Shown: positions 26,967-36,110 of the stretch, one piece after another
Position numbering within the stretch: the stretch's first letter is position 1
How the letters are laid out: every line of letters starts with the position of its first letter
DNA from: Polaribacter sp. ALD11
GTDB taxonomy: Bacteria; Bacteroidota; Bacteroidia; Flavobacteriales; Flavobacteriaceae
Direction: 5' to 3'
DNA: 64,000 bases
Assembly (NCBI RefSeq): GCF_002831685.1
Contig: NZ_CP025119.1
Span: 3,496,501 to 3,560,500 of the forward strand
Position numbers and translations under genes: made by a program
Notes under the pieces: model-generated
Database searches by the model: none
What the model was told of the DNA's origin: nothing
The model's input: the letters and a program-made list of their open reading frames with translations, nothing else

Positions 26967-27635
26967 ATGTTTCAAAAAGTTTTAATAGCTGAAGATTTTG
27001 ATATTATTAATAGTGGACTAAAAACTGCTTTAGAAGAAATGAAGGTTTCTGAAATTTCCCATGTTTCTTATTGCGATGAGGCTTTATTAAAACTGAAAAA
27101 GGGAGCATTAGAAGGCAAACCGTATGACTTACTAATTTCAGATTTGTCTTTTTTAGAAGACCATACGCAGCAAGAAATTACTTCTGGTGATGCTTTAATA
27201 GAAAAGGTTAGACATGTATTTCCTAAATTAAAGATTATTGTTTTTTCTGTAGAAGACAAACCATTTAGAATTCAGAATTTACATAAAAACCTAAAAATTA
27301 ATGCTTATGTCTGGAAAAACAGAAACGGACAAAAAGAATTAAAAAAGGCAATACAGCATGTTTTCTCTGAAGGAGATTTCTATATTTCTGAAGACTTAAA
27401 AGAAGCAATTCACCCTAAAAAAGCAATTGAAATTACAGCGTATGATATTTTGTTAATTGAATACCTTTCTAAAGGACTATTACAAGAAGACATCAGTAAA
27501 AAATTAAAAGAAAAAGAAATTTCACCTTCTAGCACTAGTGCAATCGAAAAAAGGTTAAAGTTTTTAAAAGAACATTTTAATGCGAATAATCCGGCACATT
27601 TAGTCGCTATAGCCAAAGATTTCGGATTGATTTAA
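26967..27635 (+). CDS. Response regulator transcription factor
   Basis: 222 residues. Receiver domain (~1-125): acidic pocket E9/D10, phosphoacceptor D59 in LLISDLSF, and a conserved-type Lys near 117 (YVWKN). The C-terminal ~75 residues (TAYDILLIEYLSKGLLQEDISKKLKEK, then SAIEKRLKFLKEHF) fit a LuxR/NarL-like helix-turn-helix, with an unusually long turn (KEKEISPSSTSA). It pairs with the kinase 3 nt upstream. The TAGACA cluster at 24496 is a candidate target (autoregulation), by position only. Confidence 0.9.
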   Translation: MFQKVLIAEDFDIINSGLKTALEEMKVSEISHVSYCDEALLKLKKGALEGKPYDLLISDLSFLEDHTQQEITSGDALIEKVRHVFPKLKIIVFSVEDKPFRIQNLHKNLKINAYVWKNRNGQKELKKAIQHVFSEGDFYISEDLKEAIHPKKAIEITAYDILLIEYLSKGLLQEDISKKLKEKEISPSSTSAIEKRLKFLKEHFNANNPAHLVAIAKDFGLI

Positions 27636-27662
27636 GAACAATTTTTTGCTATAGTTTATTTA

Positions 27663-27688
27663 GATTACGGGTTTCCGTAGTCTTTTTT
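27663..27688 (+). terminator. Intrinsic terminator of the kinase/regulator operon
   Basis: GATTACGG (27663-27670) pairs with CCGTAGTC (27675-27682), one G-U pair, GTTT loop, followed by six T. Confidence 0.8.
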
Positions 27689-27694
27689 AATTAT

Positions 27695-28041
27695 ATGGAC
27701 TTAGATTTTAGCAGATTTATATGGCATTTAGTTGATGAAAATGAATGGATTAGCATGATGACTTCTTATATTAAAGTAGCATCTAGTGAAAAGGATAATG
27801 CAATTATAAGGAATACTCTTATAGAAGGTAAAGTTGTTAATAAGGGAGTTAAGGTAAGAGGTAAACTCGTTTTACCATTTTATAAGCTAAAGGGAGATAT
27901 TATGTCGTGACAGATTATTCAGATATAATGAAAATATTATATAATGAAAAATCACTAGGTATTTATCTTAAAAAAACGAAAAACCTAGTTCAGATAGGAA
28001 GGGGTGATATTATTGAAATACATAATTTCTTAGTTGATTAA
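27695..28041 (+). pseudogene. Small gene apparently broken by one frameshift
   Basis: A frame from ATG 27695 stops at 27908-27910, but the protein appears to continue in the -1 frame from ~27901 to a stop at 28039-28041 (YVVTDYSDIMKILYNEKSLGIYLKK..., ending NFLVD). Joined, the two parts read as one ~115-residue hydrophilic protein with no signal peptide. No slippery heptamer is seen at the junction (GATATTATG), so a mutation or a sequencing error is more likely than programmed shifting. Family unknown. A terminator follows at 28106. Confidence 0.45.
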
Positions 28042-28105
28042 AAGGCATTAGTTTTAAATATTAGAAATTATTAAGTAAAAGCAAGAAAAGAAGAAGTACT
28101 AACTT

Positions 28106-28138
28106 AAAACCTTACGGAAACCCGTAAGGTTTTGTTTT
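28106..28138 (+). terminator. Intrinsic terminator
   Basis: 12-bp arms AAAACCTTACGG (28106-28117) and CCGTAAGGTTTT (28122-28133), 4-nt loop, followed by GTTTTT. It lies between the broken gene and the nuclease gene. Confidence 0.88.
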
Positions 28139-28189
28139 TCAGAGTGTTTACTTTTGTTTAAGTATTAATTTAAGCCTTTGTAAAGAATT

Positions 28190-29251
28190 ATGGAATTTCA
28201 AAATAAAATAAAAGCAATTGCAGACAAAATATCTTTATTAAAAGATAAAATTGAAACGGAAGAATCTACAAAACATGCATTTGTATTACCTCTTATTCAT
28301 GCATTGGGTTATGATTCCTTTAACCCTACTGAGGTTGTACCAGAATTTACAGCAGACTTAGGTCTAAAAAAAGGAGAAAAAGTAGATTATGCAATTTTTC
28401 AGAATGACGTTCCTATTTTAATTATAGAATGTAAAAATTGGAAAGAAACTTTAGATAATCATAATTCTCAATTATTTAGATATTTTCATGTAACAAAAAC
28501 CCGTTTTTCTCTATTAACAAACGGAATTCAATATCGTTTCTATACAGATTTAGAACAGGCTAATAAAATGGATGAAAAACCATTTTTAGAGTTTGATATT
28601 ACAAAAATTAAAGAGAATGAAGTTTATGAGCTCTTAAAGTTTCATAAATCTAATTTCGATGTTAATACAATTGTAAACAATGCAAGCTCTTTAAAATACA
28701 CCAAAGAAATTAAGAAATGTATTTCTGAAGAACTAAATAATCCTTCTTTTGAATTTTCTAAGCTATTTGCCAATAAAGTTTATTCTGGTAGGTTAACAGA
28801 AAAAGTTATGGACGATTTTATTGGTTTAGTTCACAAAGCTTTAAATCAAACAATTAGCGAAAAAGTAAACGATCGGTTGAGTGCTGCTTTAAATAAAGAA
28901 TCAGAAAAACAACAACAAGAAATTATTGAAGTAAAGCCAGAAGAGAATAAGATTATTACTACAGAAGAAGAGTTAGAGGGTTTTAGAATAATCGTTGCTA
29001 TCTTAAGGCGAAAATTAGATGTCAATAGAATAACGCACAGAGATACACAATCTTATTTTGGTGTGCTTTTAGATGATAATAATAGGAAACCTTTGTGTAG
29101 ACTTCATCTAAATACGGTTAATAAATATTTAGGTATTTTTGATGAAAATAAAAAGGAAATTAAGATTTCTATTGAGAGTATAGATGACATTTATAAATAT
29201 GAACAAGAATTACTAAATATGGTAAGCTTCTATATTACAGATTCTAATTAA
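28190..29251 (+). CDS. Stand-alone HsdR-N-type (PD-(D/E)XK) endonuclease-like protein
   Basis: 353 residues. The N-terminal ~150 match the type I restriction HsdR N-terminal fold: TKHAFVLPLIHALGYD, VVPEF, then the catalytic set D in KVDYAIF and ECK in LIIECKNW. Helicase and methylase parts of a type I system are absent. The middle (~150-240) is helical and the C-terminus (~255-353) forms a separate domain (EGFRIIVAILRRKLD... DIYKYEQELL). Such single proteins are widespread in bacteria with unclear roles (defence, DNA processing). It is a single-gene unit between terminators, next to a broken gene, in what looks like an accessory patch. Confidence 0.85.
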   Translation: MEFQNKIKAIADKISLLKDKIETEESTKHAFVLPLIHALGYDSFNPTEVVPEFTADLGLKKGEKVDYAIFQNDVPILIIECKNWKETLDNHNSQLFRYFHVTKTRFSLLTNGIQYRFYTDLEQANKMDEKPFLEFDITKIKENEVYELLKFHKSNFDVNTIVNNASSLKYTKEIKKCISEELNNPSFEFSKLFANKVYSGRLTEKVMDDFIGLVHKALNQTISEKVNDRLSAALNKESEKQQQEIIEVKPEENKIITTEEELEGFRIIVAILRRKLDVNRITHRDTQSYFGVLLDDNNRKPLCRLHLNTVNKYLGIFDENKKEIKISIESIDDIYKYEQELLNMVSFYITDSN

Positions 29252-29315
29252 ATTATTTAATTAGAGTTTTTAGAAACCTCAGGAAATTTTATATTTGAAA
29301 GCAAATAAAGTAAGT

Positions 29316-29543
29316 ATGAAAAAAATATTTTTAGTTATAATAATTTTTGCTTTTTCAACAGCTTTTCAAACCAGGGAAAAAGAAGTTTTTATTTGTACGA
29401 GTAAATCAAGTAAAAAGTATCACTTAAAAAAAGATTGTAAAGGAATTAAGAGGTGTAGATCTAAAATTAAAAAAATTACTAAGATAAAAGCACTAAATGT
29501 TGGCAGAACGAAGTGTAAATTAGAAAAAATAAAAAGACAATAA
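29316..29543 (+). CDS. Small secreted Cys/His-motif protein
   Basis: 75 residues from ATG 29316 (the frame begins at 29295 but the signal peptide starts here). MKKIFLVIIIFAFSTAFQ is a signal peptide. The mature part is very basic and carries the pattern FICTS-SSKKYHLKKDCKGIKRC-x-NVGRTKCKLE: Cys, His and three further Cys. I recall a flavobacterial family with YHL-x-C-G-x-C spacing, possibly metal-binding like the YHxxxC modules attached to some nucleases. Function unknown. It lies 64 bp after the nuclease gene, before a terminator. Confidence 0.7.
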   Translation: MKKIFLVIIIFAFSTAFQTREKEVFICTSKSSKKYHLKKDCKGIKRCRSKIKKITKIKALNVGRTKCKLEKIKRQ

Positions 29544-29574
29544 AAAGTCCCATTTTTTAAAAAACAGGACTTTT
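29543..29574. terminator. Terminator, probably bidirectional
   Basis: AAAAGTCC (29543-29550) pairs with GGACTTTT (29567-29574); the loop contains TTTTTT/AAAAAA that can extend the stem. It directly overlaps the stop codon of the small secreted gene. Confidence 0.75.
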
Positions 29575-29690
29575 AACTTCTACTTTTTCTATCACAACTA
29601 GTTCTTGGTTAAGCAACAATAAATTCAAACTATTGTTACTGCACGAGTATATCAAATTAGAGTTTTGTGTATAGGTATACATACCTGTTT

Positions 29691-30608
29691 TTAATCTCTT
29701 CTTCTGGTAGATATTTTTTTATTATCATTTGTCTTTCTTCTAGCTTTAGCTTTTCTGGTGTTTTCTTTTTTCGTTCTAGAGTTTACTTTTGAACTATTTC
29801 TAGGAAGAGGTTTTTTAATTTCCTCTATTTTTCTTCTAGAACCTGAACGAGTATTTCTTCTTTGAATTTCTGAACTCCTATTTGTTCTGGTATTTGTTTT
29901 TCTTTTAGTATTAGATTTACGATAAGAAATATTAGTACGTTTTTTATATGCATTATTACTTCTATTAGAAGCAACTGGTTTTCTTCTTTTTAAAATGGCA
30001 CTTCTTTTTCCGATTTTAGCATTTCTATTAGACTTGTAATAAAAGTATCTATTGTCTTCTCTAAACTTTGTGTAATTTCTTCTAAAATCACTTTTATAAA
30101 AATAAGCATCATTATAGTTCCATATATTTCCTAAATTTAGATTAATTCTTATTCCGTTATCATAATAAAAATTATCTTTTACATTTCCGTAGAAAACAGG
30201 ATTTCCGAATCTATTATATTGAACATTTAAGTGGCCAACATTGGTAAGTCTATTTCTATAGTATTTCATAAAAACATTTCCAACTCTAGAAACATTGCCT
30301 CTGTAATCATAATTAATAAATACATCCCCTACACGTCTTATTCTACCTCTATAATCTCTATCTATAGTTATACCGCTTCTTCTAGTACGTAAACCATTAT
30401 AATCGTAATAGGTGTCATTGTAATTTGAATTAAAATCAAAATCTCCATTCGTAAAAATAAAGAATTCGACACCTCTTTCTATAAAGTTAACAGAATTCTC
30501 ATAAGAGTAATCAACCCTAATATTGTTTGTTAAATAATTGCCGTTTTTGGCTTCAACAGTAGAAACCATCATGAACATTCCTAATAATATAAGTAAGCCT
30601 TTTTTCAT
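29691..30608 (-). CDS. Secreted repeat protein with highly basic C-terminus
   Basis: 305 residues. Signal peptide MKKGLLILLGMFMMVSTVEA. Residues ~85-150 hold about four degenerate 16-18-residue repeats (DYRGRIRRVGDVFINY, DYRGNVSRVGNVFMKY, YRNRLTNVGHLNVQY, NRFGNPVFYGNV), probably a small beta structure. From ~195 to the end it is almost only Arg, Lys, Ser, Asn and Thr, without acidic residues until the end, like a polyanion-binding tail. Function unknown; such tails could bind nucleic acid, LPS or anionic glycans outside the cell. It converges on the small secreted gene. Confidence 0.8.
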   Translation of the reverse strand: MKKGLLILLGMFMMVSTVEAKNGNYLTNNIRVDYSYENSVNFIERGVEFFIFTNGDFDFNSNYNDTYYDYNGLRTRRSGITIDRDYRGRIRRVGDVFINYDYRGNVSRVGNVFMKYYRNRLTNVGHLNVQYNRFGNPVFYGNVKDNFYYDNGIRINLNLGNIWNYNDAYFYKSDFRRNYTKFREDNRYFYYKSNRNAKIGKRSAILKRRKPVASNRSNNAYKKRTNISYRKSNTKRKTNTRTNRSSEIQRRNTRSGSRRKIEEIKKPLPRNSSKVNSRTKKENTRKAKARRKTNDNKKISTRRRD

Positions 30609-31043
30609 AATATATGGTTTTAAGGGTTTTGCCTACTCTAATAGCTTTTCGGCGTCCGCATTCGATTTAACATTTTCAAAGAACGTGCCAAAAAAAGATA
30701 GATGCATTTATAATACTTTGCTTTTACTGTAAAACATATGATTAATGTGTTGATATTAAATTATTTGTGTTCGTGTGATAAATATTAAGAACTTGACGCT
30801 AAGAAGTGTTGCACTACTCTTAAAATAAAATATATATTAAATAAATTTGCAGAACGTTAGATAATCTTTAACTATTTTTTCTTATATTATTAAAAGCACT
30901 AGATGGTAGCTTTTTAGATTTTCTATAAGAGACAGAAATGAACGTTTATAAAAGTATTATTTTTAGATAACATTAACTTCTTTTGATACGGGCTGGTACA
31001 ACTATTGCACTATTTATAAGGTTATTAATAAAAATAAATAAAT
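30609..31043. other. 435-bp gap between divergent genes
   Basis: No open frame or RNA gene that I can support. A TAAATTTG box at 30842-30849 matches the -7 consensus on the plus strand but lacks a well-spaced TTG and would give a ~190-nt leader for the serine hydrolase gene. Confidence 0.5.
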
Positions 31044-31955
31044 ATGTATTTTAAAAAAATTAAGAAACATTTATTAGCAGTAACACTATTGATATTTTCT
31101 TCAATTACTTATGGCCAAAACACATTGCCGATAAGTCACGTAGAAGAAATAGACCAAATTGCAGAGATCGAAGATTCTGCCTTAAAAGCAATACTAGTAA
31201 AAGAAATAAATTCGAATAAAAAATGGAAGCGTTTAGTTGCAGGTAAGCAGATGTCTATTGGTATAGTCGATTTAAGTGATGCTACTAAGTTTAAGTATGC
31301 AGGTATGAATGACAATTTTATGATGTATGCTGCCAGTTTACCAAAAATAGCGATTCTTTTAGCAGCTATGGATGCTATAGATAAAGGCGAAATGGAGTAT
31401 ACAGATGAAATTAAAAAAGATTTACGATTAATGATTAGCAAATCTAATAATCAGGCATCTACAAGAATGATTGATAGACTTGGTTATAAAAAAATTGAAG
31501 ATGTTTTAAGAGCTCCAAAGAATAAATTATATGACGAGGAAGTTGGTGGTGGTCTTTGGGTTGGTAAAAGATATGCTGCTCAAGGCAAAAGAAATCCAGA
31601 CCCGCTTAAAGGTTTAAGTCATGCAGCCACAACTAGGCAGGTATGTAGTTTTTATTATCAATTAGCTTTAGGGAATTTAATTAATACAGCAAGCTCTAAA
31701 GAAATGTTAGAGATTATGAAAGATCCTAAATTACATCACAAATTTGTAAATACTTTAGACAAAGTGGCACCCAAAGCAACTATTTACAGAAAATCTGGTT
31801 CTTGGAGAAATTACCACTCAGATTCAGCTTTGGTTTGGGGCCCAGAAAGAAAGTATATAATTGTTGCATTAATTGATAATGATTATGGTGAACAAATTAT
31901 AAGAAATTTGGTTAAACCGTTAGAAAAGGTATTGAAAAAAGGACGTTCTTTATAG
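31044..31955 (+). CDS. Exported serine hydrolase, class A beta-lactamase-like
   Basis: 303 residues. Signal peptide ends ...SSITYGQ. The penicillin-recognising motif set is present: SLPK with Ser98/Lys101, SNN at 134-136 (SDN-type), and KSG at 250-252 (KTG-type). The omega-loop Glu of true class A beta-lactamases is not evident, so a peptidase/esterase or regulator role is as likely as drug hydrolysis. It ends 20 bp before the transporter gene on the same strand, and a larger paralogue (34795-36108) lies on the other side of the transporter. Confidence 0.85.
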   Translation: MYFKKIKKHLLAVTLLIFSSITYGQNTLPISHVEEIDQIAEIEDSALKAILVKEINSNKKWKRLVAGKQMSIGIVDLSDATKFKYAGMNDNFMMYAASLPKIAILLAAMDAIDKGEMEYTDEIKKDLRLMISKSNNQASTRMIDRLGYKKIEDVLRAPKNKLYDEEVGGGLWVGKRYAAQGKRNPDPLKGLSHAATTRQVCSFYYQLALGNLINTASSKEMLEIMKDPKLHHKFVNTLDKVAPKATIYRKSGSWRNYHSDSALVWGPERKYIIVALIDNDYGEQIIRNLVKPLEKVLKKGRSL

Positions 31956-31975
31956 TCTATTTTATGAATTAGATT

Positions 31976-34798
31976 GTGAGAAAGATTATAACTAAAACTT
32001 TTGGATTAAGAGATGATGAAATACGCATCTCTTTTTTAATGCTCTTATATATTTTTATAATTATTACCGTTTTACTAATTGTAAAACCAACTGTAAATGC
32101 CCTTTTTGTTTCTAAACTAGGGGCAGATAATTTACCATTTGGTTATCTATTGGTAGCCAGTGTAGCGGTTTTAACTTCTTATTTTTATAATAAAGCAATT
32201 AGAATTTTTTCTCTAGTTAAAGTAACAGTTATCTCTTTGGTTACTTTTAGTTTGTCTTTTATAGTACTAAGTTTGGTTATTAAATACGCTCTTCTAAGCA
32301 ATTGGATTCTCTATTTTTATTATGTTTTTATTTCTCTGTTTGCTGTAGTGGCAACATCACAATTCTGGTTGTTTGCCAATATGGTTTTTAATGCAAGAGA
32401 AGCAAAAAGAAATTTTGGCTTTATTGGAGCAGGTGGTATTGCAGGTGGTATTTTTGGAGGTTATCTAACAAGTATAATAGCGACTAATTTTGGTAACGAA
32501 TTTGCTGTTTTTCTCGCAGCTTTATTAATTTTAATTTGTATTCCTATTTTAAAAAAAATATATAATTCAAAAATTAAGTTTTTAAATTCTTTTAAAAGGA
32601 AACAAGTAATTGCAAACGAAGAAAATTTAGAAAGTTCTTCTTTACGTCTAATTTCAAAATCGAAACACTTAACTTACATTGCTCTAATAACAGGAATAGG
32701 AGTTATTGTAGCAAAGTTAGTAGATTTTCAATTTAGCGATTTTGCTCAAAAAGCAATGCCAGATTCAGATGATTTAGCAGCTTTTTTTGGTTTTTGGTTT
32801 TCAACATTTAATGTTGTTGCATTAGTTATTCAGTTATTTCTTACCAATAAAGTTCTAACAAGATTAGGTGTTTCTTCTACTTTACTAATACTTCCGTTAG
32901 CAATTGCATTTGGTAGTTTGTTGTTTTTAACCTTCCCAGAGTTATGGGTTTTAATAATTATTAAAGCTATTGATGGCAGCGCAAAACAATCTGTAAATAA
33001 GGCAGCAATAGAGTTATCTATAATGCCGATTCCTATTCAAGTTAAAAATCAAGCAAAATCTTATATAGATGTTGTTATAGATAGTTTAGCAACAGGTTTT
33101 GCAGGTTTTTTATTAATATTTTTAATTAAGAGATTAGATTTAGATACCTCTTATATAACCGTAATTATTTTACTTTTCACTTTTGTTTGGATTCTATTTA
33201 TCTATCGTTTAAGAGAGGCTTATTTTTCATCTTTTAAAGAGAATATTCAAAAAACACTCTCGTTAGAATTTAATAAAAATAAGAAGAGCGAAAATACCAT
33301 TATCGATATAAAAAACATCTTTTTAAATGGTGATGAAGAGTCTATTTTAAATGCGTTAGAAAGGTTAAAAGATTACAAACAAACTTCTTTTAACACTTCT
33401 GTAATTAAACTTTTAGAGCATCCTTCAAAAAAAATTAATGCAAGAGCTATCGAATATTTAGATTCTTTTGAAGGAATTGATATCTTAGACAAGGTAGAAA
33501 GTTTAGTGAATGAAAAAGATGATCTTTTAGCATACATGGCTTTAGATTATCTTTTGGCACATTCACCAATTTCAGACGAATCTTTTTTTAATAAATATCT
33601 AAATCATGAAAATGAATACATAGCAAACGGAGCCTTATTATCTTTGGCGAAACAAAGTTTTAATAACGCCAAGTTAGGTGTTAACTATGAGGTTGTTACT
33701 AGGCTAGAGGAGAAGGTTGTTGCGTTAAATACGGGTGAATTGTCTGATAGAAAAGAAGTTTTAGCAGGTTTGTTGATGAGTATTGCATATGCTAGAATGA
33801 CTAGTAACTATCATTTAATTAGTAAATACCTTAAAGACGATAACGCTTATATAGCAAAATTTGCAACAATTTCTGCAGGTATTACTTCTGATGAGGTTTT
33901 TATTAAGGATTTATTAGATTCATTATCAGAAAAAAAACATAGAAAAAGAGCGATAAGAGCGCTGAGCAATTATGGTCCAAAAATTATTGATTTTATCTTT
34001 AAATTGGATAAAAACGGGACACTAAAACCTTCTACTAAAAAATACATTCCGAAAATTGTAGAGTCTTTTAAAAATGAAAAAGCAGTAAGAGTTTTATTAC
34101 GCCTTTTAAGAAATAAAAATGCGATTACACGATTAGCTGCCTCTAATTCTTTAACTAAAATACTAAAGAAGAACACCAATTTATCTGTTAGCGCTAGAGT
34201 TATTAAAAATCAGATTTTAAGGGAAAGTAGTTATTATAAAAATACTTTAGAAATTATAGCTTCTATAGAATATTTAATTAATATTGACTTAGTTGATGAG
34301 GTAAAAGAAAAAAATCAAGAAGTTTATGAGGCTAGAAAAAACATTATTTCTGAGTTAGAAATTTTATTAGATGCGAACATAAAATGTATTTTCAACCTCT
34401 TAAGTTTGGTTTATAATGAAGAGGATATAAAAATGACGTATGTTGGTATACAGAGTGAAATTAAGGAAGCTAAAATAAATTCATTAGAATTTCTAGATAA
34501 TATCTTACAGCGTAAAATAAAAACAATGGTATTGCCAATTATAGAATATTATGTGGTGGATGACAACCATTATAAGTCTTCTATCATAAATTTAAAAATT
34601 ATTAGAGAAAAAAAGTTTTTAAATAGAATAGTAACCTTAGGGAATGTAAAATTAAAATCTCTTGTTATTAAATACATTCAAGCATCTAATAACAAGAGAT
34701 TAATATCGGTATTGCTACCGTTAAATAAATTTAAAAATAAAGAAGTGAAAGAATTAGCTACAAAAACATATCATTTATCTATTTCTAATAATAATTAA
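31976..34798 (+). CDS. ATP/ADP-translocase-like (Npt/TLC) transporter fused to HEAT repeats
   Basis: 940 residues from a GTG start at 31976 (LRDDEIRISFLMLLYIF follows; no nearby ATG). The N-terminal ~410 residues hold about 11-12 hydrophobic helices in major-facilitator style, with features I associate with Npt1/Npt2-type nucleotide transporters (IVKPTVNALFVSKLG, FWLFANMVFNAREAKRNFGFIGAGG). The remaining ~500 residues are helical repeats of HEAT type (e.g. ARAIEYLDSFEGID, LLRLLRNKNAITRLAASNSL), probably a cytoplasmic scaffold. Known relatives exchange ATP/ADP or other nucleotides across membranes. The substrate here is inference. The stop codon overlaps the convergent serine hydrolase by 4 nt. 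Confidence 0.8.
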   Translation: MRKIITKTFGLRDDEIRISFLMLLYIFIIITVLLIVKPTVNALFVSKLGADNLPFGYLLVASVAVLTSYFYNKAIRIFSLVKVTVISLVTFSLSFIVLSLVIKYALLSNWILYFYYVFISLFAVVATSQFWLFANMVFNAREAKRNFGFIGAGGIAGGIFGGYLTSIIATNFGNEFAVFLAALLILICIPILKKIYNSKIKFLNSFKRKQVIANEENLESSSLRLISKSKHLTYIALITGIGVIVAKLVDFQFSDFAQKAMPDSDDLAAFFGFWFSTFNVVALVIQLFLTNKVLTRLGVSSTLLILPLAIAFGSLLFLTFPELWVLIIIKAIDGSAKQSVNKAAIELSIMPIPIQVKNQAKSYIDVVIDSLATGFAGFLLIFLIKRLDLDTSYITVIILLFTFVWILFIYRLREAYFSSFKENIQKTLSLEFNKNKKSENTIIDIKNIFLNGDEESILNALERLKDYKQTSFNTSVIKLLEHPSKKINARAIEYLDSFEGIDILDKVESLVNEKDDLLAYMALDYLLAHSPISDESFFNKYLNHENEYIANGALLSLAKQSFNNAKLGVNYEVVTRLEEKVVALNTGELSDRKEVLAGLLMSIAYARMTSNYHLISKYLKDDNAYIAKFATISAGITSDEVFIKDLLDSLSEKKHRKRAIRALSNYGPKIIDFIFKLDKNGTLKPSTKKYIPKIVESFKNEKAVRVLLRLLRNKNAITRLAASNSLTKILKKNTNLSVSARVIKNQILRESSYYKNTLEIIASIEYLINIDLVDEVKEKNQEVYEARKNIISELEILLDANIKCIFNLLSLVYNEEDIKMTYVGIQSEIKEAKINSLEFLDNILQRKIKTMVLPIIEYYVVDDNHYKSSIINLKIIREKKFLNRIVTLGNVKLKSLVIKYIQASNNKRLISVLLPLNKFKNKEVKELATKTYHLSISNNN

Positions 34799-36108
34799 TT
34801 ATCACTTTCATCGTTATCGCTCTTATATTCTTCTTCTTTAATTATCGATTTTTTAGAAACATTTGCTTCATCAATAATATCATCAATTTTACTAGCCATA
34901 TACATGTGAGCGCCAGCAGAATTTTTATTTAAAACGTTAGACATTAGACAAACAATGTATTTTAAACCATTAGGGTGCTCTACAATAATAACAGAATTCA
35001 TGTAGTTAAAAACGTTACCTGCATAGCTTTTACAGTCAGGGTTTTTTGCTCGATCACATTTATAATAACTACCAGATTTAAAATAAACAGCGGCACTATC
35101 TAATCTTGGTGATCTGGCATATCTAATTCTTCTATCTGTTAAATATAGCAATCTTTTCATCTCTAAACTAGATGCTTTGTCTACAACTTTTCCTTGTTCT
35201 AATTGCACTAAAAACTTCATTAAACCTTTTGGCGTACCAATGCTCCCTCCTTTTCTACCAACATATTTGCCAGCAGGTCTTGTAAACATTCCGCCTAATT
35301 TCCATTCATCTTCTCCAATACCTAATTTTCTCAAAGGTGCGTTAACTACCGTATTTGCTAAGTTTGTAAGAGAATCTCTAGGAGTATCTATAAAATATTT
35401 CTCTGCTTTTTCTGCATCTAAAAAGAAGTAATCTTGTCCGAAGGCAGCCATTAACATCGCTTCTCTATACATAATACTTGCAGCACCATTATTACTTACA
35501 GAAACCATGTGATCTAACCATTCATATAAAGAAAACTCGTCACTAGCAACCACTTTTCTCTTTGTTAATCTATCTTTTTCAATATCATAAACAGGTATTG
35601 TATGATGATCTCCTGTTCCCCAATACCTAGAAGTTACTTTGATGTTTTTTAAATAACCAGCTCTGTCTTCCCAAGAATCTGGACATAGTTTTTGCAGTTG
35701 ATCGAATACAGCTAAAAGAACGGCGATTTTACCAACGCTTCCTGGTTGATAACCAATATTTTCTCTGTGTGCTGCATATCTTAATTTATCAGGGTTGCTC
35801 ATATCCATCACAGACATAGAATAGGCACCAGCCGGAATTATTCGTTTTAATTTACTTTCGAAATCTGTATCAGAAACTAATAAATCTTGAATACTGTCTT
35901 TATTCCTATTCGAGAGGTTTAGTTTAATATCTGCTAATTTTTTATAGGCTCCCGCAGGAATTCTATTGTATTTTACACTATCTAATTGAAACTTTCTAAG
36001 TTGATACAATCTTGCAATTCCGGTAGCTTCATAACCATCTATAGGATACTTAATGAAACCAAGGGAGGCAACAATTAAAACGGCTAATACTATATATTTA
36101 CCTTTCAT
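34795..36108 (-). CDS. Second exported serine hydrolase, beta-lactamase-like, longer paralogue
   Basis: 437 residues. An N-terminal hydrophobic segment (~4-20) works as signal or membrane anchor. Motifs: SVGK with Ser124/Lys127, SNN at 205-207, KSG at 344-346. Ahead of the catalytic domain are ~95 extra residues with two PAGAY boxes (~51-55 and ~92-96). Four or more Cys in the mature part (LCPDSW, KCDRAKNPDCK) may form disulfides. The C-terminal tail is acidic. It starts 2 nt after the dikinase-like gene, so the two are co-translated, which ties hydrolase and dikinase functionally. Confidence 0.85.
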   Translation of the reverse strand: MKGKYIVLAVLIVASLGFIKYPIDGYEATGIARLYQLRKFQLDSVKYNRIPAGAYKKLADIKLNLSNRNKDSIQDLLVSDTDFESKLKRIIPAGAYSMSVMDMSNPDKLRYAAHRENIGYQPGSVGKIAVLLAVFDQLQKLCPDSWEDRAGYLKNIKVTSRYWGTGDHHTIPVYDIEKDRLTKRKVVASDEFSLYEWLDHMVSVSNNGAASIMYREAMLMAAFGQDYFFLDAEKAEKYFIDTPRDSLTNLANTVVNAPLRKLGIGEDEWKLGGMFTRPAGKYVGRKGGSIGTPKGLMKFLVQLEQGKVVDKASSLEMKRLLYLTDRRIRYARSPRLDSAAVYFKSGSYYKCDRAKNPDCKSYAGNVFNYMNSVIIVEHPNGLKYIVCLMSNVLNKNSAGAHMYMASKIDDIIDEANVSKKSIIKEEEYKSDNDESDN

Positions 36109-36110
36109 AA

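Noticed and set aside
30609..31043. Possible gene in the 435-bp gap
   Set aside because: Frames are short and AT-rich without start context or protein-like composition.
31044..31955. Calling the serine hydrolase a beta-lactamase resistance gene
   Set aside because: The SxxK/SxN/KxG set is shared by peptidases and esterases, the omega-loop Glu is not evident, and the neighbours point to another role.
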